A stretch of 64,000 bases of DNA from JAAYUJ01 sp963698165 (GTDB lineage: Bacteria > Desulfobacterota > Syntrophobacteria > Syntrophobacterales > Syntrophobacteraceae), in contig CAVOPT010000018.1 in assembly GCA_963698165.1 (NCBI GenBank), forward strand, positions 124,001-188,000, given 5' to 3'. Every line of letters starts with the position of its first letter. Position 1 is the stretch's first letter. This document shows positions 27,540 through 35,831 of this stretch, piece by piece. A program made the translations under genes and the position numbers. The notes beneath the pieces are model-generated. The model was not told the origin of the DNA. It made no database searches and worked only from the letters and a program-made list of their open reading frames with translations.

Positions 27540-28333
27540 GAAACTCCAAAATAATCTTGGCCTTGATTCTCAGTGCAGGCCTCAGTTTATTCACCTTGCT
27601 GCCTGGTCTTGCAACGGAGGGTTCAGAACGAAGAACACAATACGGCGCAGGCCGGATGCCCGGAGACAAGCCGGCGGCATCGGTGACTTCTGAAGCAAAG
27701 GGAGGGGTTCCGGAAGCCATGGGTGACATGCCAACCTACAAACCCCCTCTGCGCGGAGCACCAGGGGGACGTATCGGGGGGGGCACACGAGGCGGCGGGG
27801 GCGAATCCCGGTATTTGTCGGCGCTGGTGCCTGACCACACCGGATCTACGGTTCAGGAGCAGCCCTCTTTGTACTGGTTCTTGTCGCAACCCACAAAATA
27901 CCCTGCAGAATTCACCGTCATCGAGGCGAAGACCCAAAAACCTTTGGTAGAGACACGCATCACGCAACCGGTTCAGCCGGGGGTGCAGTGCGTCCGACTG
28001 GCAGACCACGGTGTTCGACTGAAAACAGGTGTCCATTACCAGTGGTTCGTCGCACTTGTTCCTGATCCCGGCCAGCGTTCGAAAGACATCATCGCGGGTG
28101 GCGAGATCCAACGGGTTGATCTGCAGGCGGGGGTCCGGGCCAAATTGGAGGGGGCCGGCAAGGCAAAAGCCCCCTTCGTCTACGCCGAAGCCGGTCTCTG
28201 GTATGACGCCCTGTCAGCACTCGCGGATCTCATTGCCTCAAAGCCGGACAATTCGCTCTACCTCAGGCAGAGGGCCTCATTGCTCAGGCAAGTGGGGCTG
28301 AAGGAAGTCGCCGACTACGAGGCGAGGCAATAA
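27536..28333 (+). CDS. DUF928-family exported protein
   Basis: 265 aa with signal peptide (IILALILSAGLSLFTLLPGLA). A disordered Pro/Gly-rich part ends in GGRIGGGTRGGGGESRYLSA, the hallmark DUF928 entry motif, followed by LVPDHTGSTVQEQPSLYWFL and the beta-sandwich with VRLADHGVRLKTGVHYQWFV. Translationally coupled to the CHASE2 cyclase (ATGA). DUF928 proteins recur beside CHASE2 and CHAT-TPR proteins in cyanobacteria and others; they are presumed to act at the cell envelope with the sensor, function unproved. Confidence 0.85.
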   Translation: MRNSKIILALILSAGLSLFTLLPGLATEGSERRTQYGAGRMPGDKPAASVTSEAKGGVPEAMGDMPTYKPPLRGAPGGRIGGGTRGGGGESRYLSALVPDHTGSTVQEQPSLYWFLSQPTKYPAEFTVIEAKTQKPLVETRITQPVQPGVQCVRLADHGVRLKTGVHYQWFVALVPDPGQRSKDIIAGGEIQRVDLQAGVRAKLEGAGKAKAPFVYAEAGLWYDALSALADLIASKPDNSLYLRQRASLLRQVGLKEVADYEARQ

Positions 28334-28390
28334 CGGGGCCCCCAATCAAAAGGCCCCAAGGAGGAATCGGATTCAATACGCCATACGGCT

Positions 28391-28912
28391 TCACAACAGG
28401 CTTACTCCAGCAAATTTGAGGCACTGGGACCCTTGGCTGGCGAGCGCGTCCAGGAGCCGGATCTCCCAGTGCGCAATGGTTATGGCAATGGCCTCGACCG
28501 TCTTTCCGAAGATCTCTGGAAACTGCTCCCCCGTTTTCCTGAACTTCTCCCCCGAGAGCGTGAGGCAGGTCACAGGGGAACTCGCCGTCAGAGAGAAGAG
28601 GCGCTTCATGTCGACCAGCAGGGAAAGCCCCCCGATGAACTCCCCCTCCCCCAGCACCCGGAGCGGCTCCTCCAGCCCGCTTCGCGCCACGCTCAATGTG
28701 GCCTTTCCCTCGAGCAGGATATAGGCGGCTCCCTCCACGTCCCCTTCTCGGAAAATGGCTTCCCCCGGCCGGAACTTAGCCCGAGTGCAAAGATAAGCCA
28801 GGAGTTTTCGTGGCTCCGGGGCGAGTCCGGCAAAGAGCGGGACTTGCATGAGGGTTGCCTGGTTGGCCCTGTACTCGCTATCGACCTGCGTTTGCGCCGT
28901 GGACGAGTCCAT
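28391..28912 (-). CDS. Cyclic-nucleotide-binding domain protein
   Basis: 173 aa, essentially one cNMP-binding domain: MQVPLFAGLAPEPRKLLA, the AIFREGDVEGAAYILLEGKA strand pair, and GEGEFIGGLSLLVDMKRLFS in the place of the phosphate-binding cassette. No DNA-binding helix-turn-helix follows. The ATG at 28912 has AAGGAG; it lies inside the 3' end of the ABC transporter gene (35-base overlap), so the two are coupled. The cassette has R-to-K/L changes, so binding needs testing. Likely a regulatory subunit for the transporter. Confidence 0.83.
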   Translation of the reverse strand: MDSSTAQTQVDSEYRANQATLMQVPLFAGLAPEPRKLLAYLCTRAKFRPGEAIFREGDVEGAAYILLEGKATLSVARSGLEEPLRVLGEGEFIGGLSLLVDMKRLFSLTASSPVTCLTLSGEKFRKTGEQFPEIFGKTVEAIAITIAHWEIRLLDALASQGSQCLKFAGVSLL

Positions 28913-31385
28913 GCAATACTCCTTTTTGAGCCATGAGCTCATCGTAGGTTCCCATCTCGATGATCCTCCCCGCCTTCATCACCGCCACCCGGTCTCCGCG
29001 CCCGATCGTGTCCAAGCGATGGACCACCGAGATGAGCGTGCTCTTCCCCTTCCAACGGCTATCCAGCAGGTTGTGGATGCGCTGCTGGGATACATTGTCG
29101 AGGGATGCCGTCGCCTCGTCCAGGATCAGGATGGGCGGTTCTTTGAGCAGCACGCGGGCGATGGCCAGTTTCTGGCGCTGCCCCCCCGAGAGGCGGTCTC
29201 CTCGGGTGCCCACCCTGAAGTTGAGGCCCAGCGCAACGATCTGCTCCAGTAGATCCTCCTCCACGAGAAGCTGCATGAGGCTCTCGTGAATCCGATCCTG
29301 TGCCCCCGGCTGATCCGTCCTGGGTTTTCCAAACAGGATGTTGTCCAGCAGGGTCTGTGTGGGGATGCCGTCGGTCATCCGGTAGAAGGTGACGGCACCG
29401 GGGTGGTCCCTGGATACCCTTTCCCGGAACAGGAAGCGGCTGTCCAAAACGAGGTCCTCGATCATTTTGGGAAGAGCGATCAGCTTGTGCACCCCCGGCG
29501 TGAAGCGCAAGGCCAACCGGAGCAGCATGCCTCGGTCATCTTCCGCCAGCTCATGCAGGTGCCGCCTGGCCATGCGCGCCACCAAGCCCTTACAGGCTTC
29601 GATCTCAGCCGCCGCGATGGGGCTATGCCGGAAGAAGAGCTCATCGGGAGCGAGGTTCCCGAGGATGTCGACCCCCTCCACCACCAAGTCGCGCCCGAGA
29701 CTCATGAGCGCCATCCTGAGCTGCACGTCATCCAGAAACTGCAAAAAATAAGGGTTGCTGGGCAACCGCTCCGGGTGGAACTCCTCCCGGTTGGGATATC
29801 CAAAGACAAGATTGGCTGCGACTGTGGAAAAATGAAGGTACCGCTGCTCATCAAAGAACTCGACACAGTCCGCCAGATCCTCCCCAAAATGCTCCTGGAA
29901 TTGGCAACGCACCCGGATCAACCCGTCCGTCAGCTCCCGGGCCTGCTCGGCTTCGAGCACCGTGTTGAGTCCAAAGCGCAGCAGATCGACAAAGAGGCCG
30001 ACTTCCTGCATCGCCTGGATCATCGTGTCCAGGTCCGGGAGTTTCTCCGCATCCGGCTCCCCATCACCTTCGAGCAGTGCTTCGCAGGAGTAGAGCAAGT
30101 TTTCCCGGATGGTCCCGTCGAAGATGAATGGAGACTGGGGCACAATACCCATATTCCGAACGATGTCGCATTTGGTCAGTTCGCGGACCTCCCGGCTGTC
30201 CACCTCGATGCTCCCTCCGGTGTAGCGGGTGATCTGACCGATGCAGTGCGCAAGCGTGCTCTTGCCACTGCCGGAAAACCCGACCAAGGTGAGCTGCTCT
30301 CCAGGGTTCAATTCCAGGTCGATTCCATTGAGAAGAGTGATGCCGTCGTCGACCGTGAGGGAGAGGTTCCGCACGGTGATAGCTCCCCTGAGGCCGTAAG
30401 GCTCGCGGTCGGGGGGCTCGAGGAGCCAGTCGGGCTCCACATCGAAAAAGCTCATGATCCGGTTGTAGCTCACATTGGAATCTTGGTAGACTTGGTAAAA
30501 TTCCATGAGTTCCCGCCAGGGCTCGTAGAGCTTCTCCTGTGCGGAGAGAAAAGCCACCAGCGCCCCCAGATCGAAGCGACCGCTAATGGCGAGGTATCCG
30601 CCGGCGAGAAACAGGATGAGCGGGCCCAGATTCTGGAAGAAGTTGTTCACGATCTTGACCCTTTGCTTGGCCAAGATCCATGCCACACGGGTCTCGCAGA
30701 GCCTGTCCACCAGGCCGCCGACCTTGCGGTTTTCGATGCGATAGCTTCCGTTGCCGTGGACTTCGTGGATTCCGGCAATGGCCTCGCTCACCCGGCTGCT
30801 GAACTCGCGGGTGGTGTCCACACGCCTCGTGTTCTCAGCGTTGGCTCGCTTCTGCATCCGCGGGGCGAGAAAAATGACGAAAGGAAAGGTGACCAGACTC
30901 AGCAAGGCAAGCAGTGGGCTCAGGTAAAACATATACCCGGTAAAAGCCACGAAGGTGAGCACGCTGGTGACCGGCACGGCCAGGGCCTGTCCCACGAACT
31001 CCCCCGCCGGGGCAATCTCTGTCACGAGGCAGGAGACCACCATTCCGGGGTTTGCTTTCCTGTGGAAGCTCAAGGGGAGCATCAGGATATGGCTGAAGAG
31101 CTCTTTGCGAATCCTGGCCAGAGCCTGCTGCCCGATGCGGGTCTCGAGCATGTTGATGCCGTATTTGAGTGCCCCCGCAGCGACGATGGCCAACAGGTAG
31201 AGAGCGCAGTAGAGGAACAGAAGCTGGACCTCGCGCAGTCCAATCGCCTCGTTAACGATGCGCTTCTGCATCTCGAGAGGGACAACTCTTACTGCGACCG
31301 ACACGGCAATGACGAGCAGGAGAAGAATCTGCAACTTGATGCCGCTGGCCCGGACCCAACTGAGGAGGGGGCGTTTCGTGATCAT
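28878..31385 (-). CDS. ABC exporter with expanded nucleotide-binding domain
   Basis: 835 aa. Residues about 15-300 form a six-helix ABC exporter transmembrane domain. The ATPase domain has Walker A GFSGSGKST (369-377), Q-loop VPQSPFIFDGTIRENLLY (Gln 417), signature RLSGGQRQKLAIARVLL (732-736 core), Walker B ILILDEATASLD (752-) and switch His VVHRLD (799). The usual 80-90 residues between Q-loop and signature are 315 here. The extra part repeats the helical-subdomain pattern: TIRENLLYS (425-), TVAANLVFGYP (521-) and TLLDNILFGKP (678-), each followed by an L-rich helix and a GL/GRD-x-V turn. It overlaps the cyclic-nucleotide protein downstream and faces the partner-switch genes divergently. Substrate unknown. 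Confidence 0.88.
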   Translation of the reverse strand: MITKRPLLSWVRASGIKLQILLLLVIAVSVAVRVVPLEMQKRIVNEAIGLREVQLLFLYCALYLLAIVAAGALKYGINMLETRIGQQALARIRKELFSHILMLPLSFHRKANPGMVVSCLVTEIAPAGEFVGQALAVPVTSVLTFVAFTGYMFYLSPLLALLSLVTFPFVIFLAPRMQKRANAENTRRVDTTREFSSRVSEAIAGIHEVHGNGSYRIENRKVGGLVDRLCETRVAWILAKQRVKIVNNFFQNLGPLILFLAGGYLAISGRFDLGALVAFLSAQEKLYEPWRELMEFYQVYQDSNVSYNRIMSFFDVEPDWLLEPPDREPYGLRGAITVRNLSLTVDDGITLLNGIDLELNPGEQLTLVGFSGSGKSTLAHCIGQITRYTGGSIEVDSREVRELTKCDIVRNMGIVPQSPFIFDGTIRENLLYSCEALLEGDGEPDAEKLPDLDTMIQAMQEVGLFVDLLRFGLNTVLEAEQARELTDGLIRVRCQFQEHFGEDLADCVEFFDEQRYLHFSTVAANLVFGYPNREEFHPERLPSNPYFLQFLDDVQLRMALMSLGRDLVVEGVDILGNLAPDELFFRHSPIAAAEIEACKGLVARMARRHLHELAEDDRGMLLRLALRFTPGVHKLIALPKMIEDLVLDSRFLFRERVSRDHPGAVTFYRMTDGIPTQTLLDNILFGKPRTDQPGAQDRIHESLMQLLVEEDLLEQIVALGLNFRVGTRGDRLSGGQRQKLAIARVLLKEPPILILDEATASLDNVSQQRIHNLLDSRWKGKSTLISVVHRLDTIGRGDRVAVMKAGRIIEMGTYDELMAQKGVLHGLVHGANAGR

Positions 31386-31675
31386 GTGTAAATCCCCTGC
31401 GCGGGTGGCGCCACTGCGCTAGCAGCAGGACGCAGCGGACGATGAACGAAAGGCCTCTGTGCGGTGGCTCCGGCAGCCTGCCGGAAAGATGCTGCTTTCC
31501 ATTCTAGTTGTTTATTGACCTGTTCACAAGGATCTCTTATGTTGAACGCAGCATCACAAAGGGATGAAGAACCCGAGGGGGAATCCTCCCGCTCCTCGTT
31601 CCCATGCAGGTCGAAATCAGCAGGCCTTCCATGGCCTTCGTCTCCTTCACGGCTCTCGCCAACATCGGAGTCTTC

Positions 31676-32164
31676 ATGCTCGACAGCACCAGCGATTGTG
31701 AGCACATCGCAGAAGGCGTCGTTTCATTTCACCTCGCGACCAGGCACACGGAGCTGGATCGACTGAGCCGGATCGTCGAACGCTTTGGCCAGAGCCACCG
31801 CCTGCCGCGGAAGACCATCTTCGCGCTGAATCTCGCGCTGGACGAACTCTTCACCAACCTCGTCGAGCATGGATGCAGGGACGGTGGCGAACACGCGGCT
31901 TGGGTCTCCCTCTCCTTTGAGCCCGGTGTGGTCACCGTCGACATGGAAGACGACGGGTGTCCGTTCAATCCCCTTAGCGCCCCGGAGCCGGACTGCGACC
32001 CCACCACGGCGCCAAGAGAAAGCGGCTACGGAATCCATCTGGTGCGGAGCCTTTCCGACACGATCGAGTACCAGCGTTGTCGTGGCAAAAACCTCCTCAG
32101 GTTGCGCCAACGCATTCATGGTGAACAGGAGACGCCGCCCAGGCTGCCTCTCCCTCGGAGCTGA
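31676..32164 (+). CDS. RsbW-like HATPase serine kinase (anti-sigma type)
   Basis: 162 aa from ATG 31676, which has CGGAG nine bases upstream; an ATG at 31604 gives 24 more residues but no ribosome site. GHKL motifs: N-box LNLALDELFTNLVEHG, G1 VDMEDDGCPFNP and G2 ESGYGIHLVRSLSD. Such small kinases phosphorylate a STAS antagonist and often bind a sigma factor. The STAS gene follows after two bases. No sigma factor is encoded nearby, so the partner may be another output protein. Confidence 0.87.
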   Translation: MLDSTSDCEHIAEGVVSFHLATRHTELDRLSRIVERFGQSHRLPRKTIFALNLALDELFTNLVEHGCRDGGEHAAWVSLSFEPGVVTVDMEDDGCPFNPLSAPEPDCDPTTAPRESGYGIHLVRSLSDTIEYQRCRGKNLLRLRQRIHGEQETPPRLPLPRS

Positions 32165-32166
32165 AC

Positions 32167-32508
32167 ATGTCCATGGAAATCGACGCAATCAAACGGCAGG
32201 GAGTGGTGGTCCTCTCCCTGGAAGGGCGACTGGACTCGAATACGGCGCCCAGCCTGGAAGAAAGGCTCAAGGGGTTCATGGGGGCGGGAGAAACCCTTTT
32301 TGTCCTGGATTTCGACAAGCTGGACTATATATCCAGTGCAGGGCTCCGGGTTCTCATCAATGCCGCCAAAGAGCTCAAGTGCGACAACGGGCAGCTTTGC
32401 CTTTGTTCCATCAGGGATTACATCCGGGAAGTCTTCGACATCTGTGGACTGACTCGCTTTTTCCCTATCCATCCGACCGTCGAGGATTCTCTGAAGTTTT
32501 GCCACTAA
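32167..32508 (+). CDS. STAS-domain anti-sigma factor antagonist
   Basis: 113 aa, a single STAS domain of the SpoIIAA/RsbV type. VVVLSLEGRLDSNTAPSLEE is the first half; the phosphorylatable Ser lies in LDYISSAGLRVLI. Two bases separate it from the kinase gene, so they are co-translated. It should cycle between phosphorylation by the HATPase and dephosphorylation by the SpoIIE protein encoded convergently at 32550-33788. Confidence 0.9.
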   Translation: MSMEIDAIKRQGVVVLSLEGRLDSNTAPSLEERLKGFMGAGETLFVLDFDKLDYISSAGLRVLINAAKELKCDNGQLCLCSIRDYIREVFDICGLTRFFPIHPTVEDSLKFCH

Positions 32509-32549
32509 AACCACGGTAAGCGGGCAGTCTGCTCGATTGGCCGGGAGAA

Positions 32550-33788
32550 TCACTCGACGGCGTGCACGACCACCAGGGCAATGTCATCGTGGGGGAGCGC
32601 CGCCTGTTGATGCTCGGTCACGGCCTCGATCAGACTGTCGCAAAGCGCGCAGGGTGAAATGCGCCAGTGGCATCGCAGGGCATCTTGCAAGCGTCCCGAG
32701 CCGAAGCACTCCCATCGATCGTTCATGGCCTCCGTTATTCCATCCGTATAAATCAGGAAGGTCGAACCCGGGGGAAGTGTCAGGGTTTGCTCATCGATTG
32801 CCGGGTTGGGTAAGATGCCCAACGGTTGCCCTTGCCGGCAGGAGGGGACAGCCACGCTGCCTTGAGGGCCGCAAAAGAGGGGCAGTGTCTGGCCGGCTCG
32901 CGCGTAGCTGAAGGCGCGCTTTTCCCGATCCAACACCCCGTAGAGCATAGTCACGAACATCCCCGCATCGTTCATGCCGAGCAGGTGCCGATTGACCTCT
33001 TCGAGCACTTCCCGCGGCGACTGCGAGCGTTTCGCCTCGGCACGGACGAGGCTCCGGGTCATGGCCATGAAGATGGCTGCAGGGACTCCCTTGTCCGAGA
33101 CATCCCCGATGGCGATACCCACGCGGTCGGGGTCTAGCACGATGAAGTCGAAGAAATCCCCGCCCACTGCTCGTGCGGGCACAACCCGAGCTCCGAACTC
33201 GAACTCGGAAAGGTGCGGCAGCGACCGCGGGAGGATGCTCATCTGGATCTTGCGCGCCACTTGAAGCTCGTGCTCCAGCTTCTCCTTTTCGATGATCTTT
33301 TCCTGAGCCGCCTGAAGCTCGAGGTAGGCCTCCGAGAGCTGACGATTCTTCTCCCGCAGGTCCCGGATCGTGGCACTGTCGGAGTCGCGCAGCCACTCGG
33401 AGAGCCGCCGTGCCAACTCATAGACCATGGACGGGCGCTGACGGACCAGGGACTCAAAGGCCTCACGGCCCATCTCGATCAGCGTGGCAGGTGTGCAGGA
33501 GCGAACGCTCGCCGAGCGCAGTTGCTTGGGTTGGAGCAGGCTCATCTCTCCAAATGTGTCCCCCGGCCCATGCACCTTCAACAGCCGCTCTTCAGGTGTT
33601 CCCAAAGCCTTGATGACATCAAGACGCCCTTCCAGAACGATGTAGAAACACTCTCCCGGTTCACCCTCGTGGAAGAGGATGCTCCTTGGAAGGAGCTGGA
33701 TGCGGTGCAAGGTGGAGATCAAATGCTCCGCCTCCTTGAGAGAGAGCGAAGCGAAAAGAGGGTTTTGTGTGAGGATGTGAGCACGCAT
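32550..33788 (-). CDS. SpoIIE-type PP2C phosphatase with cyclic-nucleotide-binding domain
   Basis: 412 aa. Domain 1 (about 8-130) is a cNMP-binding fold: ILFHEGEPGECFYIVLEGRL and the cassette GDTFGEMSLLQPKQLRSASV, closer to consensus than the other cNMP protein here. A coiled coil (about 135-180; EKNRQLSEAYLELQAAQEKI) leads into a SpoIIE/RsbU phosphatase (about 190-410) with metal-binding Asp in AVGGDFFDF, GDVSDKGVPAAIFMA and TDGITEAMN. GAGG precedes ATG 33788. It would dephosphorylate the STAS protein under cyclic-nucleotide control, linking the CHASE2 cyclase to the switch. Confidence 0.9.
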   Translation of the reverse strand: MRAHILTQNPLFASLSLKEAEHLISTLHRIQLLPRSILFHEGEPGECFYIVLEGRLDVIKALGTPEERLLKVHGPGDTFGEMSLLQPKQLRSASVRSCTPATLIEMGREAFESLVRQRPSMVYELARRLSEWLRDSDSATIRDLREKNRQLSEAYLELQAAQEKIIEKEKLEHELQVARKIQMSILPRSLPHLSEFEFGARVVPARAVGGDFFDFIVLDPDRVGIAIGDVSDKGVPAAIFMAMTRSLVRAEAKRSQSPREVLEEVNRHLLGMNDAGMFVTMLYGVLDREKRAFSYARAGQTLPLFCGPQGSVAVPSCRQGQPLGILPNPAIDEQTLTLPPGSTFLIYTDGITEAMNDRWECFGSGRLQDALRCHWRISPCALCDSLIEAVTEHQQAALPHDDIALVVVHAVE

Positions 33789-33970
33789 CGTGTGTCCTCA
33801 TTGTTGAGATGGGAATCCAAGCAGACGCGCCGCTTTTCCAATACAGACATCTTCCCGCTCCCCTGCGGTGAGGAAGGGAACGGTACGGGGCAAATCTGCT
33901 ACCCGATTACGTGATGGGTATGTATGCAATAAAGGGTTCCAGGCCAAAACCTGTAAGCGCTTGATTTCCT

Positions 33971-34016
33971 TGGCGCGCCCTACAGGATTCAAACCTGTGA
34001 CCTACGGGTCAGAAGT
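33971..34016 (-). other. 3'-half fragment of a tRNA-Arg-like gene, probable attachment-site scar
   Basis: On the minus strand the sequence begins in an anticodon loop (ACTTCTGACC, anticodon UCU), passes a T-arm ACAGGTTTGAATCCTGT and ends GGCGCGCCA. The 5' half of a tRNA is absent. The same half, slightly different, is at 62922-62967. Tyrosine recombinases commonly use tRNA 3' halves as att sites, so this is best read as an integration scar. Confidence 0.6.
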
Positions 34017-34135
34017 ACAGGACGCACTAGATAAGCTATTGATTTAAGTAAAAAATCCAATATCACCATGTGTGCCTCATGCACCTGGCCCTGCGGGTTT
34101 TGCTCATGCCTCACTCACAAAATTCACTCATAAAC

Positions 34136-34309
34136 TCAAGGTTCCTCTTCACCCCTCATCACCTTGTCCAACTGTTCCATCAGCGTCTCTTTGGCCTCCC
34201 GGCATTGGTCGCAAGCCTCCAGGTGATCCCAGAAGGCCAGCATATTCAGCGCTCCAAAGCTTTTGATGCCCAGCTTCTCAAGGTCCTCGCCGCACAGAAG
34301 AGTGATCAT
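34136..34309 (-). CDS. Small zinc-finger-like protein (57 aa)
   Basis: ATG 34309 has a strong GGGAGGAG site; six codons upstream another ATG lacks one. The core FWDHLEACDQCREAKE has the H-x3-C-x2-C signature of zinc-binding anti-sigma-type domains, and the C-terminal half is an acidic amphipathic helix. There is no membrane span and no sigma factor gene alongside. Function unknown. Confidence 0.6.
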   Translation of the reverse strand: MITLLCGEDLEKLGIKSFGALNMLAFWDHLEACDQCREAKETLMEQLDKVMRGEEEP

Positions 34310-34479
34310 GTGCTCCTCCCAAGACATTCCCGGCTACTATACATGAGCGGCGGGAATCCCGCCATTGCCGGATTATCTCAACCTTGACAGACTTCTTCCG
34401 CGCCTTAGATTCCTACTTAACTGATACACATTCGAGAAGTCCTAACGGAAACACAACTGGTGAATATATGGAGGCTAGC

Positions 34480-34602
34480 ATGGACTGCGCACGTAAGAAA
34501 AAGGAAAAGGAAGCGGCTGAGGAACGCAAGGAAAGAGAAGAACGGGAGGAAATCGAGTTCCTGCTCAGTGGCGGTTATGAGAAGGACTGCTGTCATTCTT
34601 GA
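34480..34602 (+). CDS. Small, highly charged protein (40 aa)
   Basis: ATG 34480 is preceded by GGAGG with ideal 5-base spacing. The product is almost entirely K, E and R (KKKEKEAAEERKEREEREE) and ends with a Gly-Gly-Tyr segment and a CC pair. No family recognised. The codon order is simple, so a chance frame is possible, but the ribosome site argues for expression. Confidence 0.42.
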   Translation: MDCARKKKEKEAAEERKEREEREEIEFLLSGGYEKDCCHS

Positions 34603-34645
34603 AGTCGGCCTGCCGTGAGATAATATTGCTTTGAAACCTCGCTCT

Positions 34646-34677
34646 TTTTCGGGCTGGGGTAAAAACCGGCCCGAAAA
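34646..34677. repeat. 12-bp palindrome
   Basis: TTTTCGGGCTGG (34646-34657) and CCGGCCCGAAAA (34666-34677) pair over 12 positions with one G-T wobble around an 8-base loop. Neither strand has a T run after the stem, so a standard terminator is unlikely; a protein site or a rho-independent pause is possible. Confidence 0.5.
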
Positions 34678-34799
34678 CTCCCCCCCTTGAATTCAGGTCA
34701 CGAATCCTGGAAAAGATGCTCACCTTGACGAGTCCGGCCGAGTTTTTGTTCGTTGTTGCCAAGGCCCTCGCCTTGTAGTTCCTCATTCACCTCGAAGCG

Positions 34800-34845
34800 C
34801 TGTCCACAGGCGTGATTTTACGGTTTCCCGCAAGTGCCCCATAAT
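34800..34845 (+). promoter_or_regulatory. Promoter element 1 with DnaA-box-like sequence
   Basis: CTGTCCACA (34800-34808), then TTTACG (34817-34822), 17 bases, and CATAAT (34840-34845). Shares GGTTTCCCGCAA-TGCCC between the boxes with element 2. About 110 bases upstream of the ChaN-like gene. Confidence 0.55.
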
Positions 34846-34954
34846 GACAGCACAGAAGCGGATGATCCTTGATCCGCCTTCATCTTTCCACCTATAATCC
34901 ATCATCCGGGCAGCCTGTTCTTTGTCAGCGTGACTTCTTGTATTGGAGGTTTCA

Positions 34955-35731
34955 TTGCAATACTTAATGACAAACAAAGGGATGATCCTGAATCTGGAGG
35001 AAGCCTTCAAAACCCTCATGGATTATAATGTTATTTTCTTCGGGGAGAACCACGATTCCCGTGTTGCCCACGAAGGGGAACTCGCCGTCCTTACCGGCCT
35101 TGCAGAGCGAGATCCGAGCCTCGTGCTTGCCCTTGAGATGTTTGAGCGCGATGTTCAGGATGCCCTAAATGCCTATCTCGAAGGGACGATCGCTGAAGAT
35201 CGATTTCTTGAACTGGCCCGTCCCTGGCAGAACTACCGGGAGGATTACCGGCCGCTAGTTGAATTGGCAAAGGCTCGGGGAATCCCCGTTATTGCGGCCA
35301 ACGTGCCCCGCAGGACAGCCGCGGCGGTTGCGATGGCTGATGCGATTTCGTCTGATGTCGAGGGAAAAGACAGCAACTACCTCCCCCGAAATCTACACCT
35401 TGATTCAAAGGAATATTACAACCACTTTACCGCTCTGATGGAAAAAATGCCTCACTCGGTCCCGATGAAGGGGTTGAATGTGGAGGCGCTTTACAAGGCT
35501 CAGGTTCTGAAGGACGCCGTGATGGCCGCCTCGCTTGAACCTTTTCTTGATCGCCGTATCCTCTTCTGCTGCGGCCACTTTCATTCCGACTTCCACCTGG
35601 GAATACCCTATCAACTCCAAAAGAACCATCCGGAGCTTGGAGTCGCGGTCGTGGTTTGTGCCGAATCTGTAGAGGACCTGCCCATGAAGGATCGTTCCCG
35701 GATAGCTGACTTCATCTGGATCGATGACTAG
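34955..35731 (+). CDS. ChaN-like (DUF399) haem-binding-fold protein
   Basis: 258 aa. Motifs of the ChaN family: VIFFGENHDSRVAHEGEL near the N-terminus, VLALEMFERDVQDAL, VIAANVPRR and CCGHFHSDFHLGIPYQLQ. In characterised ChaN the conserved His/Tyr set binds haem and the protein is a lipoprotein; here there is no signal peptide or lipobox, so a cytosolic form is likely. I chose TTG 34955 because TTGGAGG lies five bases upstream; ATG 34967 is an alternative. It is followed by the decarboxylase gene. Confidence 0.82.
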   Translation: MQYLMTNKGMILNLEEAFKTLMDYNVIFFGENHDSRVAHEGELAVLTGLAERDPSLVLALEMFERDVQDALNAYLEGTIAEDRFLELARPWQNYREDYRPLVELAKARGIPVIAANVPRRTAAAVAMADAISSDVEGKDSNYLPRNLHLDSKEYYNHFTALMEKMPHSVPMKGLNVEALYKAQVLKDAVMAASLEPFLDRRILFCCGHFHSDFHLGIPYQLQKNHPELGVAVVVCAESVEDLPMKDRSRIADFIWIDD

Positions 35732-35831
35732 GCGCTATCCAGCCACTCCCGCCGGCATGACTGCCATCGGGAAGCCTGGTCCGGTATCTTTCAAAAAAGT
35801 TCGGTTGCGTTCCGCTGTGAGGAGCATGCCA

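Noticed and set aside
29286..31391. 701-codon plus-strand frame
   Set aside because: Antisense shadow of the ABC exporter gene, whose ATPase motifs are on the minus strand.
34646..34677. Strong palindrome considered as a terminator
   Set aside because: T run is on the 5' side of the stem and A run on the 3' side for both strands, the opposite of an intrinsic terminator.
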